DNA from: Mucilaginibacter oryzae
GTDB taxonomy: Bacteria; Bacteroidota; Bacteroidia; Sphingobacteriales; Sphingobacteriaceae
NCBI RefSeq assembly: GCF_003148845.1
Contig: NZ_QGHA01000013.1
Location: forward strand, 54,477 to 118,476
Direction of reading: 5' to 3'
DNA: 64,000 nt
Of this stretch, positions 27,028 through 36,103 are shown in pieces. Position numbers and translations under genes: made by a program. A model generated the notes under the pieces. It saw only the letters and a program-made list of their open reading frames with translations. It was not told the DNA's origin and did not search any database. The stretch's first letter is position 1, and each line of letters opens with the position of its first letter.

Positions 27028-27432
27028 ATTATAATTGGATGATTTTTTCAATTTGTGCGATCCCGCGCCTGATTTATGATAAGGTTGTTGCAATATTTAT
27101 CGGGCAAAGTTTCCTCCCTTCCCTTTTTATAAATATTATGTCGTGAAATTAAGAAATTATTTCACAATTATCCAATACGTTTTAGGTAGCAATCGGGATT
27201 TTGTTTAACCTAACTATAAAAAACCTTAAACAATAGTTACATAAATGACAAGGTTCATTGCTGGTTAGGCAAAATCGGTCTCAAAAGCTTTTTAAAGAGC
27301 TATAACATCCTTAAATAATTATGGCCGGTACAATAACAGGTTGCTGAACCAATTATAATGAAGTGTTTAAAGCTAACCGTTTGCCGGTTTTGCACCTGTC
27401 ATTTCTTTAGCTGTAATCCTGTGTCTTTCACT

Positions 27433-27440
27433 TATCTTTG
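27433..27440 (+). promoter_or_regulatory. -7 element for the ABC-F gene
   Basis: TATCTTTG matches TAnnTTTG exactly. Transcription should start near 27446, after the in-frame TTG at 27438, which argues for the GTG start at 27465. Confidence 0.6.
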
Positions 27441-27464
27441 CGCAAAATTCAATATCTCCATATA

Positions 27465-29099
27465 GTGATTAATGTCAACAATATTTCGGTTTCGTTTGGC
27501 GGAACCACCTTGTTCAGCGATGTAACCTTCTCTATCAATGAGAATGATAAAATTGCCCTGATGGGTAAAAACGGTGCGGGCAAATCAACCATCCTTAAAA
27601 TAATTGCCGGTGCGGCTAAGCCTACATCTGGCAATGTAACCGGCCCTAAAGATGCCGTAATTGCCTATTTGCCGCAGCATTTGCTAACTGAAGACAACGT
27701 TACCGTTTTTGAAGAAACAATGAAAGCTTTTGACGAAGCTAATAAAATGCAAAAGGAGCTTGAGGAAGTTAATGAGCAGCTTAACATCCGTACCGACTAT
27801 GATAGCGACGATTATATGAAGCTCATTGAGCGGGTATCTGAACTGAGCGAGAAAGTGTATTCGCAGGAAGAGGTAAATTACGATGAGGAAGTTGAAAAAG
27901 TATTAAAAGGGCTTGGCTTTGAGCGAAAAGACTTTACGCGCCAAACTTCTGAATTTTCGGGCGGCTGGCGTATGCGTATCGAACTGGCAAAAATACTTTT
28001 GAAAAAGCCCGATCTGATCTTGTTGGATGAGCCTACCAATCACATGGATATCGAGAGTATCCAATGGCTGGAAGATTTCCTGGTAAACTCGGCCAAGGCG
28101 GTGATGGTGATCTCGCATGACCGTGCTTTTGTAGACAATATCGCCAACCGTACCATCGAGGTTACGATGGGCAGGATCTATGATTATAAGGCTAAGTACA
28201 GCCATTATCTTCAGTTACGTGCCGAGCGCCGGGTGCACCAGCTTAAGGCCTACGAGGAACAACAGCGTTTTATTGCCGATAACCAGGAATTTATAGATCG
28301 GTTTAGGGGAACGTATTCCAAAACGTTACAAGTGCAATCGCGTGTAAAAATGCTCGAAAAGCTGGAGATCATCCAGATAGATGAGGTTGATACTTCGGCG
28401 TTGCGGTTGAAATTTCCGCCCTCGCCCCGCTCCGGCCAATACCCCGTGATGGTGGAAGACCTCACAAAAAAATATGGCGGCCACGTAGTGTTTGAGAAGG
28501 CGGCCATGGTTATTGAACGCGGCGAAAAAGTGGCTTTTGTTGGTAAAAACGGCGAAGGTAAATCAACCATGATCAAAGCAATTATGGGCGAAATTGACTT
28601 TGAAGGAAGCTTAAAAGTTGGCCATAACGCTAAAATCGGCTACTTTGCCCAAAACCAGGCTTCGTTGTTGGATGAAAATTTAACAGTATTTGAAACTATC
28701 GACCAGATTCCCTTAAGCGACGGCACGATAAAGATCAAAGACCTGTTGGGCGCGTTTATGTTTAGCGGCGACGATACCACCAAAAAAGTAAAGGTACTTT
28801 CGGGCGGCGAAAAAACACGTTTAGCTATGATCAAGTTGTTGCTTGAACCGGTAAACGTATTGATACTGGATGAGCCAACCAACCATTTGGATATGAAGAC
28901 CAAGGATATCATCAAAGATGCCCTGCGCGACTTCGACGGTACGTTGATCCTCGTTTCTCACGACCGTGACTTCCTGGATGGCCTGGTGAAAAAGGTGTTT
29001 GAATTTGGCAACAAACGCGTACGTGAACACTTTGAGGATATAAAAGGGTTTTTAGCGTATAAAAAAATGGATAGCCTGAAGGAGATTGAGCAGAACTAA
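27465..29099 (+). CDS. ABC-F family ATP-binding protein
   Basis: A 544-residue cytoplasmic protein with two ABC ATPase domains and no membrane segment. Walker A motifs are GKNGAGKST and GKNGEGKST, signatures are FSGGWRMRIELAKIL and LSGGEKTRLAMIKLL, and Walker B regions are LILLDEPTNHMD and VLILDEPTNHLD. The linker carries a long charged helix pair (about 240-300), as in ABC-F proteins. These bind the ribosomal E site and act in translation; housekeeping and antibiotic-resistance members cannot be told apart here. The GTG at 27465 (VINVNNISVSFGG) is chosen from the promoter position. Confidence 0.92.
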   Translation: MINVNNISVSFGGTTLFSDVTFSINENDKIALMGKNGAGKSTILKIIAGAAKPTSGNVTGPKDAVIAYLPQHLLTEDNVTVFEETMKAFDEANKMQKELEEVNEQLNIRTDYDSDDYMKLIERVSELSEKVYSQEEVNYDEEVEKVLKGLGFERKDFTRQTSEFSGGWRMRIELAKILLKKPDLILLDEPTNHMDIESIQWLEDFLVNSAKAVMVISHDRAFVDNIANRTIEVTMGRIYDYKAKYSHYLQLRAERRVHQLKAYEEQQRFIADNQEFIDRFRGTYSKTLQVQSRVKMLEKLEIIQIDEVDTSALRLKFPPSPRSGQYPVMVEDLTKKYGGHVVFEKAAMVIERGEKVAFVGKNGEGKSTMIKAIMGEIDFEGSLKVGHNAKIGYFAQNQASLLDENLTVFETIDQIPLSDGTIKIKDLLGAFMFSGDDTTKKVKVLSGGEKTRLAMIKLLLEPVNVLILDEPTNHLDMKTKDIIKDALRDFDGTLILVSHDRDFLDGLVKKVFEFGNKRVREHFEDIKGFLAYKKMDSLKEIEQN

Positions 29100-29311
29100 A
29101 TGATTGGTTATTAAAATATTGTTTGCGGGTGATGTTTTTATGATCTTATCCGCGATAGCTGCACTTGATTATAATCGGCCCCCCCTTTCAATTTAAGGCG
29201 TTAAATTATCAAGCGGGATGCCTGTTTATTACCGCTGTATTTAAGTAAACACAATTTTAATCTCCGAAAACGCGGCTTACCTTATCTGGATTGGCGCTGC
29301 CGTGCATAGCA

Positions 29312-29497
29312 ATCGATTTTAAAAAAGATGCCCGCTGCAAGAGGATAACTAAGAGATTTTCACACGAATTTTTATTAGAGTAAAATTTGAAATTCGTGTA
29401 ATTCGAATAATTGTGGACAGTTTGAAAATCAATTCGTGTAGAAATTTCTTACCGCGATTTCTTCAAATGGATGCAATTAATTTTAAAAGTAATTTTC
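29312..29497 (+). repeat. Dispersed palindromic repeat family 1, copy A
   Basis: An intergenic element of about 190 bp with TTTCACACGAATT and AATTCGTGTAGAAA as inner inverted ends. A 49-base stretch (29391-29439) is identical to the reverse complement of 45545-45593. The similarity continues on both sides, including CCGCTGCAAG and the GGATAACTAAGA flank. Confidence 0.8.
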
Positions 29498-29616
29498 GCG
29501 AGTTGCACAACCGGGGCTGTTTGAGCCGAACAGGCAACAAAATTGAGCCGTAGGCGAAAACCCTCGCCCTGCAAACAGGCTGATCTTTGTATCGTTAAAC
29601 ATTAAAACATCAATCA

Positions 29617-30588
29617 ATGACAACGATATCAAAAATACAACTGGGCAACAACGGCCCGCTGGTTTCAAAATTAGGATTAGGCTGCATGCGCATGTCGTCG
29701 GTATGGGGAAGCAAGGCTAATGATGAAGCCGAAAGCATAGCCACCATAAACGAAGCGCTGGATAAGGGAATAAACTTTTTAAACACCGGCGATTTTTATG
29801 GTGCCGGCCATAACGAACTATTGGTGGGCAAAGCTGTTAAAGGCCGTCGCCACGATGCGTTTATCAGCGTAAAATTCGGCGCTATTTTCCATAACGGGCA
29901 ATGGCTTGGTTTAGATCTGAGGCCCATCGCCATTAAAAACTTTATCAATTATTCGCTGGTAAGGTTAGGCATCGATACGATTGATCTGTACCAGCCCTGC
30001 CGTATGGACAACAGCGTGCCGGTAGAGGATATAATGGGCACCGTGGCCGATTTAATTAAAGAGGGGAAAGTGCGCCACCTGGGCGTATCGGAGATCACTG
30101 CTGATCAGCTGCGCAAAGCCAACAGCGAATACCCGGTATCGGCGCTGGAAATAGGTTATTCGTTAGCCGACCGCCAGATAGAGGCCGACCTTTTGCCGAC
30201 AGCTAAAGAATTAGGCATAACCGTAGTAGCCTTCGCCAATACTGCCGAGGGTTTGTTAACCGGCGATATGAAAGCGCCGCTGCCTGCCGATAGCTATCAT
30301 AACCATTTTTCCCGCTTCCAGGGCGATAACCTGGTGAAAAACCTCGAAAAGGTAGAAGTGTTTAAGCAAATGGCAGCAGATAAAGGCTTCACGCCAACCC
30401 AACTGGCCATTGCCTGGGTAAACGCTCAGGGCCATCACATTATGCCGCTGGTAAGCATGAGCCGCCGCTCAAGGTTGCCCGAAAACATCAAAGCCATGGA
30501 AATTGAATTTACTGCCGCAGAAATGGATTTGCTTAATACCGAATTTGCTCCTGGAGCTATATTGGGCGGCACCTACCTGCAACGATAA
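29617..30588 (+). CDS. Aldo/keto reductase
   Basis: A 323-residue NADPH-dependent oxidoreductase of the AKR (beta/alpha)8 barrel. LGLGCMRMS, the Asp/Tyr pair in NTGDFYGAGHNE, Lys in FISVKFG, and the cofactor segment GHHIMPLVSMSRRSRLPENI are visible. The usual active-site His region (xLHRxD) reads YQPCRMD, so the position is Cys or Pro; such variants occur in AKRs. It should reduce an aldehyde or ketone; substrate unknown. The AraC-type regulator follows by about 60 bp and may be co-transcribed. Confidence 0.9.
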   Translation: MTTISKIQLGNNGPLVSKLGLGCMRMSSVWGSKANDEAESIATINEALDKGINFLNTGDFYGAGHNELLVGKAVKGRRHDAFISVKFGAIFHNGQWLGLDLRPIAIKNFINYSLVRLGIDTIDLYQPCRMDNSVPVEDIMGTVADLIKEGKVRHLGVSEITADQLRKANSEYPVSALEIGYSLADRQIEADLLPTAKELGITVVAFANTAEGLLTGDMKAPLPADSYHNHFSRFQGDNLVKNLEKVEVFKQMAADKGFTPTQLAIAWVNAQGHHIMPLVSMSRRSRLPENIKAMEIEFTAAEMDLLNTEFAPGAILGGTYLQR

Positions 30589-30649
30589 TCAATAACCATA
30601 ACCGGGGGGCTTGCATATGAGCCCCTCTTGTTTTATATCTTTACCTGAA

Positions 30650-31462
30650 ATGATCAATCCAACCGAAATTGTGCCCGGGGTTATTTTTTACTCATACCTC
30701 TCGGCCATGCGAAAAGATAAAGTCGGCTTTTTAAAGCACAACACGCTGGTGATGCAGGTTTCGGGATTATTTACGCTCGAAACGGCCACGCAAAAAATAT
30801 CCATGCGCAGGGGCCAGATGCTGCTGATCGGTAAAAACCAGTTAGGGCAGATCACCAAAACACCCCTCCCCGGCGAAAACTATGAAACCATTGTAATCTC
30901 TTTACAGGAAGATCTGCTCAGGAAAATAGCCTTGGAAGAACGGATAGAGATAACCGAAAAATATGTTGGTCCGCAAAATATCCTGGTGCCGCGGGATGCC
31001 TTTTTGCAGGGATATTTTCAATCGGTAGTACCTTATGTACGTAACCCCGGCGAGAAGATAACAAGCGAGATGGGCATCTTAAAGGTAAGGGAAGGCGTGA
31101 AATTGTTACTGAACGCAATGCCCGGATTGAGCAAGTTTTTATTTGATTTTTCAGACCCGTATAAAATCGATCTGGAAGAATTTATGCTGAGCAATTTTCA
31201 TTACAATATCCCGGTAGAAAAATTCGCGCAGCTAACCGGGCGCAGCCTCGCCGGTTTTAAGCGCGATTTTCAAAAAACGTTTAACTCTTCGCCCCGGCAC
31301 TGGCTGCAGGAACGCAGGCTAACCGAGGCCCTGCACCTTATTGAACACAAAAACAAAAAACCATCGGCCATTTACCTCGATCTGGGCTTTGAAAGCCTTT
31401 CGCACTTTTCGCATTCCTTTAAAAAGCGGTTTGGTAAAACTCCCACCGAATGGGCGGCGTAG
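30650..31462 (+). CDS. AraC family transcriptional regulator
   Basis: About 270 residues. The N-terminal part (about 1-150) is a cupin-like effector domain, not further identified. The C-terminal 100 residues are a double helix-turn-helix: VEKFAQLTGRSLAGFKRDFQKTF then PSAIYLDLGFESLSHFSHSFKKRFGKTPTEW, the AraC/XylS signature. The start is uncertain: ATG 30650 gives MINPTEIVPGV; ATG 30617 or TTG 30611 would add 11-13 residues. A TATCTTTA promoter-like element at 30636-30643 favours 30650. It may control the aldo/keto reductase upstream. Confidence 0.88.
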   Translation: MINPTEIVPGVIFYSYLSAMRKDKVGFLKHNTLVMQVSGLFTLETATQKISMRRGQMLLIGKNQLGQITKTPLPGENYETIVISLQEDLLRKIALEERIEITEKYVGPQNILVPRDAFLQGYFQSVVPYVRNPGEKITSEMGILKVREGVKLLLNAMPGLSKFLFDFSDPYKIDLEEFMLSNFHYNIPVEKFAQLTGRSLAGFKRDFQKTFNSSPRHWLQERRLTEALHLIEHKNKKPSAIYLDLGFESLSHFSHSFKKRFGKTPTEWAA

Positions 31463-31561
31463 GTGACAAACCCGCACCAAACCTGCGATAGTGCCGTGTT
31501 CTGAGAATCTAAGGATCAACTGTTTAGCATTGATTGAATGCTAAACAGTTAAGCTTAATGA

Positions 31562-34123
31562 TTACAACCTCGGGTCTACCGGTTCGCTTTCCATAGCCAG
31601 TACGCCAAATACGCATTGATGTACACGCCTTAAAGGTTCCTTATCGGTAAAACGCTGCAGGCCTTCAATGCCCAGGGCAAATTCGCGCATGGCCATACCT
31701 CGCTTAGCATTGAGGCCCCGTTGTTTAAGGCGTTCCAGGTTTTCGGGGGCCGTATATTCCGGGCCGTAGATGATCCTGAGATACTCGCGCCCCCTTATTT
31801 TAATAGCCGGTTGAATTAAACCTTTACCGTTTTTTTCAATAAAACTATAGGGTTTAACAACCATACCCTCGCCGCCTTTACCGGTTAAGTTTAACCACCA
31901 TTCGGTAGCTCCCTGTATATCGGCAGCGTTATCAAGTTCAACTATCCTGTAAGGAGTAGCTAACAACAGGGCCTCATCGGCCTGGCAGATTTTTTTAATC
32001 TCTTCCATATGCCACTCGTGGTTTTGGCTTGTCCACTGTTTACCTTCCGAAGCAAGGATATGGAAAGGTGCCAGTTTATAATCATCAATACTGTTAACCT
32101 CCCAGCAATATTGCCTGTAGGCATTGATAAACTGCCCGGCTTCTTTCGCCCTCAAACTATATTCATCCAGCAAAGCCTGCCCGCTGGCATCCCTGCTCAC
32201 CAGTTTCTCCAAAGCAGCCTTTGCGCTAAAGAGCGCGTTTGTGGCCGCACTGCCTACCTGCGCGTATTGCGATTGTAACAGCGTTTGCGCTTTGGCATTC
32301 CAGGGCATCAGTTCGGTATCCAAACAAACCCAATCCGTATTGAACTGGTTATAAAAGCCCGAAGCTTCAAGCGCTTGATTAAGCCGCTGCAATATAGCCT
32401 GTTCGGTTTCCTGATCATTAAAAAAGGCCCTGCCGGTGCGGGTGTAAATAGTGCCGATACCTTCGCCGCTGATGCCGAATGCTTTACTTATGGCGGTTTC
32501 ATTACGCCCCACAATAACCACAGCTCTCGAGCCCATGTGCTTTTCCTGGCAAACAACTTTGTTAATGCCGGCAGTTTGATAGTATTCAAATGCCTCGGCC
32601 GGGAACTCCAGGTAGTTATCCAGGGTACTTGTTTTGGATGGGCTCATGGTAGGCGGCAAATAGATCAACCATTTCGGGTTGATGGCAAAGCGGCTCATTA
32701 CTTCCAGCGCTGCTATCGCATTTTCTTCACGGATGGTGATGTTGTTTGCCAGCCTTGTTTCAACTATGTGCCTGCCGGTAAATTCGGCAATATCAAGTAC
32801 GGTATCATTTTCCTGTTGCAAGGTAAGGTTAGCTGACTGCGCTTTACCATGATCCAGGGGCTTCGCCGGGATACAATACACTTCGGCTGCCTTTACGGCA
32901 ACCAGTTCACGTTCGGGATAGCGCAGGGCTGTTAACGAGCCTCCAAATACGCAGCCTGTATCAATATCAATGGTATTGTTGAGCCATTGTGCTTCGGGTA
33001 CAGGGGTGTGCCCGTAAACCACCATCGCCTTTCCGGAGTATTCGCTTGCCCAGTTCAGGCGCACGGGCAAACCAAACTCATCGATCTCGCCGGTGGTTTC
33101 ACCATAGTAGCAAAACTCGCGCACTGCGCCCGAGCCGCGGCCATGCATATTTTCCTTAAGGCCGGCATGCGCTACTACCAGCTTTCCGCCGTCAAAAACG
33201 TAGTGGCTTACCAATTGATCTAAAAAGCGTTTTACCTGTTCCTTAAACTGAGGTGTTTCCAGGCTAAGCTGATCAATCGATTCCTGAAGGCCGTGCGTTG
33301 GCTGTACATTTTTACCGTTAAGCCAGCGCACCAGTTTAATATCATGGTTACCAGGTACGCAGTAGGCATTACCTGCCGTGGTCATGTTCATTACCAACCT
33401 GAGCACTTCGGGCGTTTTAGGGCCGCGGTCAACAAGGTCGCCTACAAAAACGGCTTTTCGGCCTTCGGGATGCGCCCAGGTACCACTATTATTATCATAA
33501 CCAAGCTTAGTTAAAAGACCGGCCAGTTCATCATAACAGCCATGCACATCGCCTATAATGTCCAGCGGACCAGCCTCCTCCTTTTTATTGTTGTATAAGG
33601 GATCGCGTACAATGGCGGTGATAGTGTCTACCTCTTCGGGCGAGCGCAACTCGATGATATGCCTGAAACCTTCAACCTTCAGTTTTTTTAAGCTGCGCTT
33701 TAGTTGGGCTATATGCTGCGGGATAACGTGGGCGCCAAAATTCCGGTCGGGCCGCAAGGCGTTGCGCCGGGCGCATACGTTTTCGGGCATGTTCAAAATA
33801 ATGGCTACCGGCAGGCAGTGGTATTCGCGGGCCAGGTTTATCCAGTCTTTGCGTGCTTCCTCCTGCACGTTGGTGGCATCAATTACAGTTAGTAAACCGT
33901 TTTTTAAACGCATCCCGGCAATATACCGGGCCAGCGCGAAGGCATCGGCTGATGCGGCCTGATTATTTTCATCATCACTTACCAGGCCGCGGCAGGTATC
34001 TGAGGATACGATTTCCGTAGTCTTAAAATACCTGCGCGCAAATGATGATTTGCCCGAACCTGTAGCGCCCATCAGTATTACCAATGATAGCTCGGGTATT
34101 TGTATAGTTTTATTGGTCGACAT
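31562..34123 (-). CDS. pnkp: Polynucleotide kinase-phosphatase Pnkp (RNA repair)
   Basis: An 853-residue RNA repair enzyme with three domains in order. The 5' kinase has P-loop GATGSGKSS at 19-27. The 2',3' phosphatase is a metallophosphoesterase with GDVHG at 191-195, GDLVDRGP at 228-235 and GNHD at 258-261. The C-terminal adenylyltransferase/ligase has the nucleotide lysine K528 in EKHMGSRA. Bacterial Pnkp with Hen1 repairs RNA cut by ribotoxins. All key motifs are intact and the length is that of complete Pnkp. It lies 16 bp downstream of hen1 on the same strand, forming the known Hen1/Pnkp cassette. Confidence 0.96.
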   Translation of the reverse strand: MSTNKTIQIPELSLVILMGATGSGKSSFARRYFKTTEIVSSDTCRGLVSDDENNQAASADAFALARYIAGMRLKNGLLTVIDATNVQEEARKDWINLAREYHCLPVAIILNMPENVCARRNALRPDRNFGAHVIPQHIAQLKRSLKKLKVEGFRHIIELRSPEEVDTITAIVRDPLYNNKKEEAGPLDIIGDVHGCYDELAGLLTKLGYDNNSGTWAHPEGRKAVFVGDLVDRGPKTPEVLRLVMNMTTAGNAYCVPGNHDIKLVRWLNGKNVQPTHGLQESIDQLSLETPQFKEQVKRFLDQLVSHYVFDGGKLVVAHAGLKENMHGRGSGAVREFCYYGETTGEIDEFGLPVRLNWASEYSGKAMVVYGHTPVPEAQWLNNTIDIDTGCVFGGSLTALRYPERELVAVKAAEVYCIPAKPLDHGKAQSANLTLQQENDTVLDIAEFTGRHIVETRLANNITIREENAIAALEVMSRFAINPKWLIYLPPTMSPSKTSTLDNYLEFPAEAFEYYQTAGINKVVCQEKHMGSRAVVIVGRNETAISKAFGISGEGIGTIYTRTGRAFFNDQETEQAILQRLNQALEASGFYNQFNTDWVCLDTELMPWNAKAQTLLQSQYAQVGSAATNALFSAKAALEKLVSRDASGQALLDEYSLRAKEAGQFINAYRQYCWEVNSIDDYKLAPFHILASEGKQWTSQNHEWHMEEIKKICQADEALLLATPYRIVELDNAADIQGATEWWLNLTGKGGEGMVVKPYSFIEKNGKGLIQPAIKIRGREYLRIIYGPEYTAPENLERLKQRGLNAKRGMAMREFALGIEGLQRFTDKEPLRRVHQCVFGVLAMESEPVDPRL

Positions 34124-34139
34124 TTTTGATCTTTAAAAA

Positions 34140-35570
34140 TTAAATAAACTGACCGGCATCTTTTACGCGGATACAAAACACAGCCATCTGGCTTAATGAA
34201 CCTACCGCCGGGTCTGATTCGCCTATCGGTTTAAATATTACATCGTAGTTGTACTTAAGGGCCAGGCTGGTTCCCCATGCTTCAAACTGTTTTCGTGTCC
34301 ACTCAAAACGGTGGTCGGTATGGCGCATTTTACCACCCTCTAAGTTTTCGAACTTTACGTTGTACTCCGCGTTGGGCGTGGTAACTACCACTACTTCGGG
34401 CTTTGCATACTCAAAAACTGAGCGCTCCAGGGCTGCCAGCCGTGCTTCGTCAAGGTGTTCAATTACTTCAACCAGTGCAGCGCCGTCAAACCCTTCCAAC
34501 CGCCTATCACGATAGGTAAGCGATCCCTGGATCAGTTTTACACGCTCACGCTGTTTTTCGGGCAGGCGCTCCAACCTTAAACGGCTTTTAGCTATCTCGA
34601 GCGAGCGGTAGCTTACATCCATACCCAGTATAAATTCAAACTGTTTCTCGGCCATTAATAATTTCATGAGTTTGCCTTCGCCGCAGCCCAAATCTGCTAC
34701 ACGTTTTGCCCCGGCCGCTAATAGTTCATTGCGGGCGGCCAGCAGGCGCAGATCATGAATGCGAGGTTTTGGATCGGCGGGTTCAACAGGGTTCTCCTCC
34801 GCTTCTGTTTTTTCGTCGGTTTCTTCCTCCATCTCATCCTCATTCACCAAAACCTCGAAAGCGAGGTTAGTTAGTTTACGCTGATTTTTAAGATAGCGGC
34901 GCACAATGAGTTCCCGGGCCGGATGCGTTTCGAGCCAGGCCTTACCTTTATCAAGCAATTTTTCGATCTCATCCTTCGCAATCCAGTAATGCTTATCGTT
35001 ATCGCAAACCGGGATCAATACATATAAATGCGAAAGCAGTTGCTGCAGGGTGATGGTATTGGTTAACTCTACGGTAAAATAACGGCTCATACCCCATTCA
35101 GGAAAAGCCGGATCGAGCGGGTGCTGTGTAGCTGCAACCGTGTAACCGAGCGGCTCAAATAACGCGTTAAGCAACCCTTCGCCGCCACGTACAGGCAACA
35201 CCGAAAGTTTTGCAACAAAAGGCATGGCAACATCAAGCAGTTCGGGTTTATCTTTACAACGGCCATTTAATGCCGATGAAAATGCTTTGGCAATAGCCGC
35301 GCTCATAAACGAACTGCATACATAAGGGCGATCATTCACATATTGCTCCAGCGCGAAATCGTTGCCCTTTGGCCCGGCGCTTCGTACCAATCCTATCGGA
35401 TCAATATCCAGCAACAAGGCGGCGGTGCATTGATCCGCGCTTACTTCGGGATAAAAAATATGAGCCTTGCCGGCCGATAACTCCACTTGCTGGATCCTGC
35501 CGGGGTGCTTATGCAGCAAAAAGCTCAGATCATCTGCGGGGGTATGCGTTGTGGTTATGGTTAATAACAT
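34140..35570 (-). CDS. hen1: 3'-terminal RNA ribose 2'-O-methyltransferase Hen1
   Basis: A 476-residue bacterial Hen1. The N-terminal half (about 1-240) is the Hen1_L domain needed to activate the Pnkp ligase. An acidic Glu-rich linker (about 240-262) follows. The C-terminal methyltransferase has motif I RVADLGCGEGKLMKLLM and the Hen1 metal-binding set: EVIEH and RHTDHRFEW supply the Glu and His ligands of the Mn site. It adds a 2'-O-methyl to the 3' end of the broken RNA before sealing, so the repaired site resists the same nuclease. Confidence 0.96.
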   Translation of the reverse strand: MLLTITTTHTPADDLSFLLHKHPGRIQQVELSAGKAHIFYPEVSADQCTAALLLDIDPIGLVRSAGPKGNDFALEQYVNDRPYVCSSFMSAAIAKAFSSALNGRCKDKPELLDVAMPFVAKLSVLPVRGGEGLLNALFEPLGYTVAATQHPLDPAFPEWGMSRYFTVELTNTITLQQLLSHLYVLIPVCDNDKHYWIAKDEIEKLLDKGKAWLETHPARELIVRRYLKNQRKLTNLAFEVLVNEDEMEEETDEKTEAEENPVEPADPKPRIHDLRLLAARNELLAAGAKRVADLGCGEGKLMKLLMAEKQFEFILGMDVSYRSLEIAKSRLRLERLPEKQRERVKLIQGSLTYRDRRLEGFDGAALVEVIEHLDEARLAALERSVFEYAKPEVVVVTTPNAEYNVKFENLEGGKMRHTDHRFEWTRKQFEAWGTSLALKYNYDVIFKPIGESDPAVGSLSQMAVFCIRVKDAGQFI

Positions 35571-35634
35571 TTGTGTAAATTATTTCTTTTGATTTGTAGG
35601 TATAGGTTATCGTTGCAACCAGTTTACAATGATA

Positions 35635-35642
35635 CAAAAGTA
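35635..35642 (-). promoter_or_regulatory. -7 element for hen1-pnkp
   Basis: Read on the minus strand this is TACTTTTG, an exact TAnnTTTG. It would start transcription about 60 bases before hen1. Confidence 0.55.
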
Positions 35643-35650
35643 TAACCGAG

Positions 35651-35671
35651 CTGCGCAGTGTATTTGCGCAG
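35651..35671. promoter_or_regulatory. Palindrome between the divergent RNA-repair promoters
   Basis: CTGCGCA and TGCGCAG are perfect 7-base arms separated by 7 bases. The site lies between the minus-strand -7 element (35635-35642) and the plus-strand one (35708-35715), where one bound regulator could act on both operons. No regulator gene lies next to it. Confidence 0.45.
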
Positions 35672-35707
35672 AGAAAATATTTTAAGATATTTTCAAAAAC
35701 AAAATCC

Positions 35708-35715
35708 TATCTTTG
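35708..35715 (+). promoter_or_regulatory. -7 element for the rtcB-prfH transcript
   Basis: TATCTTTG is an exact TAnnTTTG. Transcription would begin near 35720, about 380 bases before rtcB, giving an unusually long 5' leader. Confidence 0.6.
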
Positions 35716-35757
35716 CCGCAATTCCTGATTTATTAACTTTTTAAACATCAAGGAATC

Positions 35758-35805
35758 ATGACAGAGCAACGCTACATATCGCCCCTTTCGCTCATTGCCC
35801 AATAA
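35758..35805 (+). CDS. Putative 15-residue leader peptide upstream of rtcB-prfH
   Basis: ATG at 35758, about 38 bases after the predicted transcript start and preceded by AAGGAATC, encodes MTEQRYISPLSLIAQ and stops at TAA 35803-35805. A stable stem structure begins at the very next base. The layout (promoter, mini-ORF, structured RNA, operon) is that of a translation-sensing leader. The ORF is too short to prove by coding statistics, so its reality is inference. Confidence 0.4.
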   Translation: MTEQRYISPLSLIAQ

Positions 35806-35880
35806 GGCAGTAAAACACTGTATTTTATTGTATTGAAATAATTGCATGGCTGGATCGCCATGCCTGTAAGTGTTTTGCCT
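35806..35880 (+). promoter_or_regulatory. Nested stem structure in the rtcB leader
   Basis: AAAACACT (35812-35819) pairs with AGTGTTTT (35869-35876), with GGC/GCC extending the base. Inside it GCATGGC (35844-35850) pairs perfectly with GCCATGC (35857-35863). Further on, CCCGG/CCGGG (36058-36062 with 36082-36086) forms another hairpin close to the rtcB start. No run of U follows the nested stem, so it is not a plain terminator. Confidence 0.5.
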
Positions 35881-36103
35881 GTCGCCGTTACCGGGTTTCC
35901 TGAGCGCTGTTAAAAAGGGTATATCCTCATCTTCGGGGATAAACGGAAGCCAACCATCAATTTAAAACATTTATTGACCTGCGCAAATGCGTGTATAAAC
36001 TATTGTGCCGTAAATATTGGCGCTGTTTTGCATCGCGTTAGCAAGATTAAAAAAACACCCGGCGAGGCCAAAGCGTGCTTTCCGGGAATAAAATATAACC
36101 CAC

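Larger units (their letters stand above)
26473..27432. other. Gene-free stretch of about 960 bp
   Basis: No ORF with coding character occurs on either strand, and the base composition is AT-rich. It contains two clear hairpins listed separately (26651-26680 and 26984-27027), either of which may belong to a small RNA. Nothing else is recognised. Confidence 0.6.

Noticed and set aside
29483..29668. 61-codon minus-strand ORF before the aldo/keto reductase
   Set aside because: It overlaps the reductase start and its leader and has no recognisable domain.
35847..35855. GGCTGGATC in the rtcB leader resembles the 3' end of 16S rRNA
   Set aside because: Only about 9 bases match and they lie in a simple hairpin; chance is the better explanation, although the ribosome-repair context made it tempting.
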